Source of the DNA: a virus
IMG/VR virus record: IMGVR_UViG_3300042291_000136
Location: 1-28,941 of that record
DNA: 28,941 nt
Direction: 5' to 3' (one strand)
Position 1 is the stretch's first letter; each line of letters opens with the position of its first letter. Made by a program: the position numbers and the translations under genes. Positions 28,930 through 28,941 of this stretch are shown here, piece after piece. Below the pieces are notes generated by a model. That model saw nothing but the letters and a program-made list of their open reading frames with translations, searched no databases and had not been told where the DNA came from.

Positions 28930-28941
28930 TAGAACTGAATC

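Overview
The window is a segment of a lytic, T4-like myovirus genome. All the convincing genes lie on the minus strand, so transcription runs from high to low coordinates. Gene order matches the core blocks of T4-like marine and freshwater myoviruses: tail sheath, tail tube, portal, prohead core, protease, scaffold, capsid, then uvsY-uvsW-55-47/46, then 45-44-62-regA. Recombination and late-sigma genes lying directly after the capsid, CobS-like and Hsp20 genes, and an LSm-like protein beside the sigma factor resemble cyanophage or pelagiphage relatives more than coliphage T4. No photosynthesis gene is present, so the host cannot be named from this window; an aquatic bacterium is plausible.

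Layout, in transcription order. 28.9-18.3 kb: virion genes 18, 19, 20, 67, an unnamed core gene, 68, an unnamed beta-rich protein, 21, 22, 23 and a tail-tube-fold gene at the gene 3 position. TATAAATA-type late promoters and UUCG or GC-rich terminators punctuate this block. 18.3-11.0 kb: recombination and late transcription genes uvsY, a split uvsW, an LSm-like gene, sigma gene 55, a nucleotidyltransferase, 47, 46 and a small ORF. 11.0-9.2 kb: peptide deformylase, an unnamed HWKGMP-motif protein and a glycosyltransferase of the kind linked to DNA hypermodification. 9.1-5.2 kb: a zincin/VWA protein and a CobS/MoxR-like AAA+ ATPase, then a winged-helix protein, each behind its own sigma70-type promoter overlapping an inverted repeat. 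5.1-0.5 kb: a GT-A glycosyltransferase, a dNTP diphosphohydrolase, sliding clamp 45, clamp loader 44/62 and RegA, with a small membrane protein and a small ORF. 0.27-0 kb: the start of an Hsp20 chaperone gene.

Four homing-endonuclease-like genes (three GIY-YIG or GIY-YIG-like, one HNH) sit beside or inside core genes: after 44, inside uvsW, between 23 and the gene 3 position, and between 19 and 20. The uvsW case is the most unusual. An insertion of about 0.88 kb, flanked by an in-frame 7-bp direct repeat (AGGTGAA), separates helicase motifs I-III from motifs V-VI. Its first 49 codons are fused in frame to the N-terminal fragment and resemble part of an intein/Hint fold. The downstream fragment also carries a +1 frameshift at a T5 run. 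Other points of interest are the CobS/zincin-VWA pair, the hypermodification-type glycosyltransferase beside a deformylase, the palindrome-overlapping early promoters, and a near-perfect sigma70 promoter firing antisense between gene 55 and the LSm-like gene.

All calls come from reading the sequence and recalled family motifs. No database search was run.
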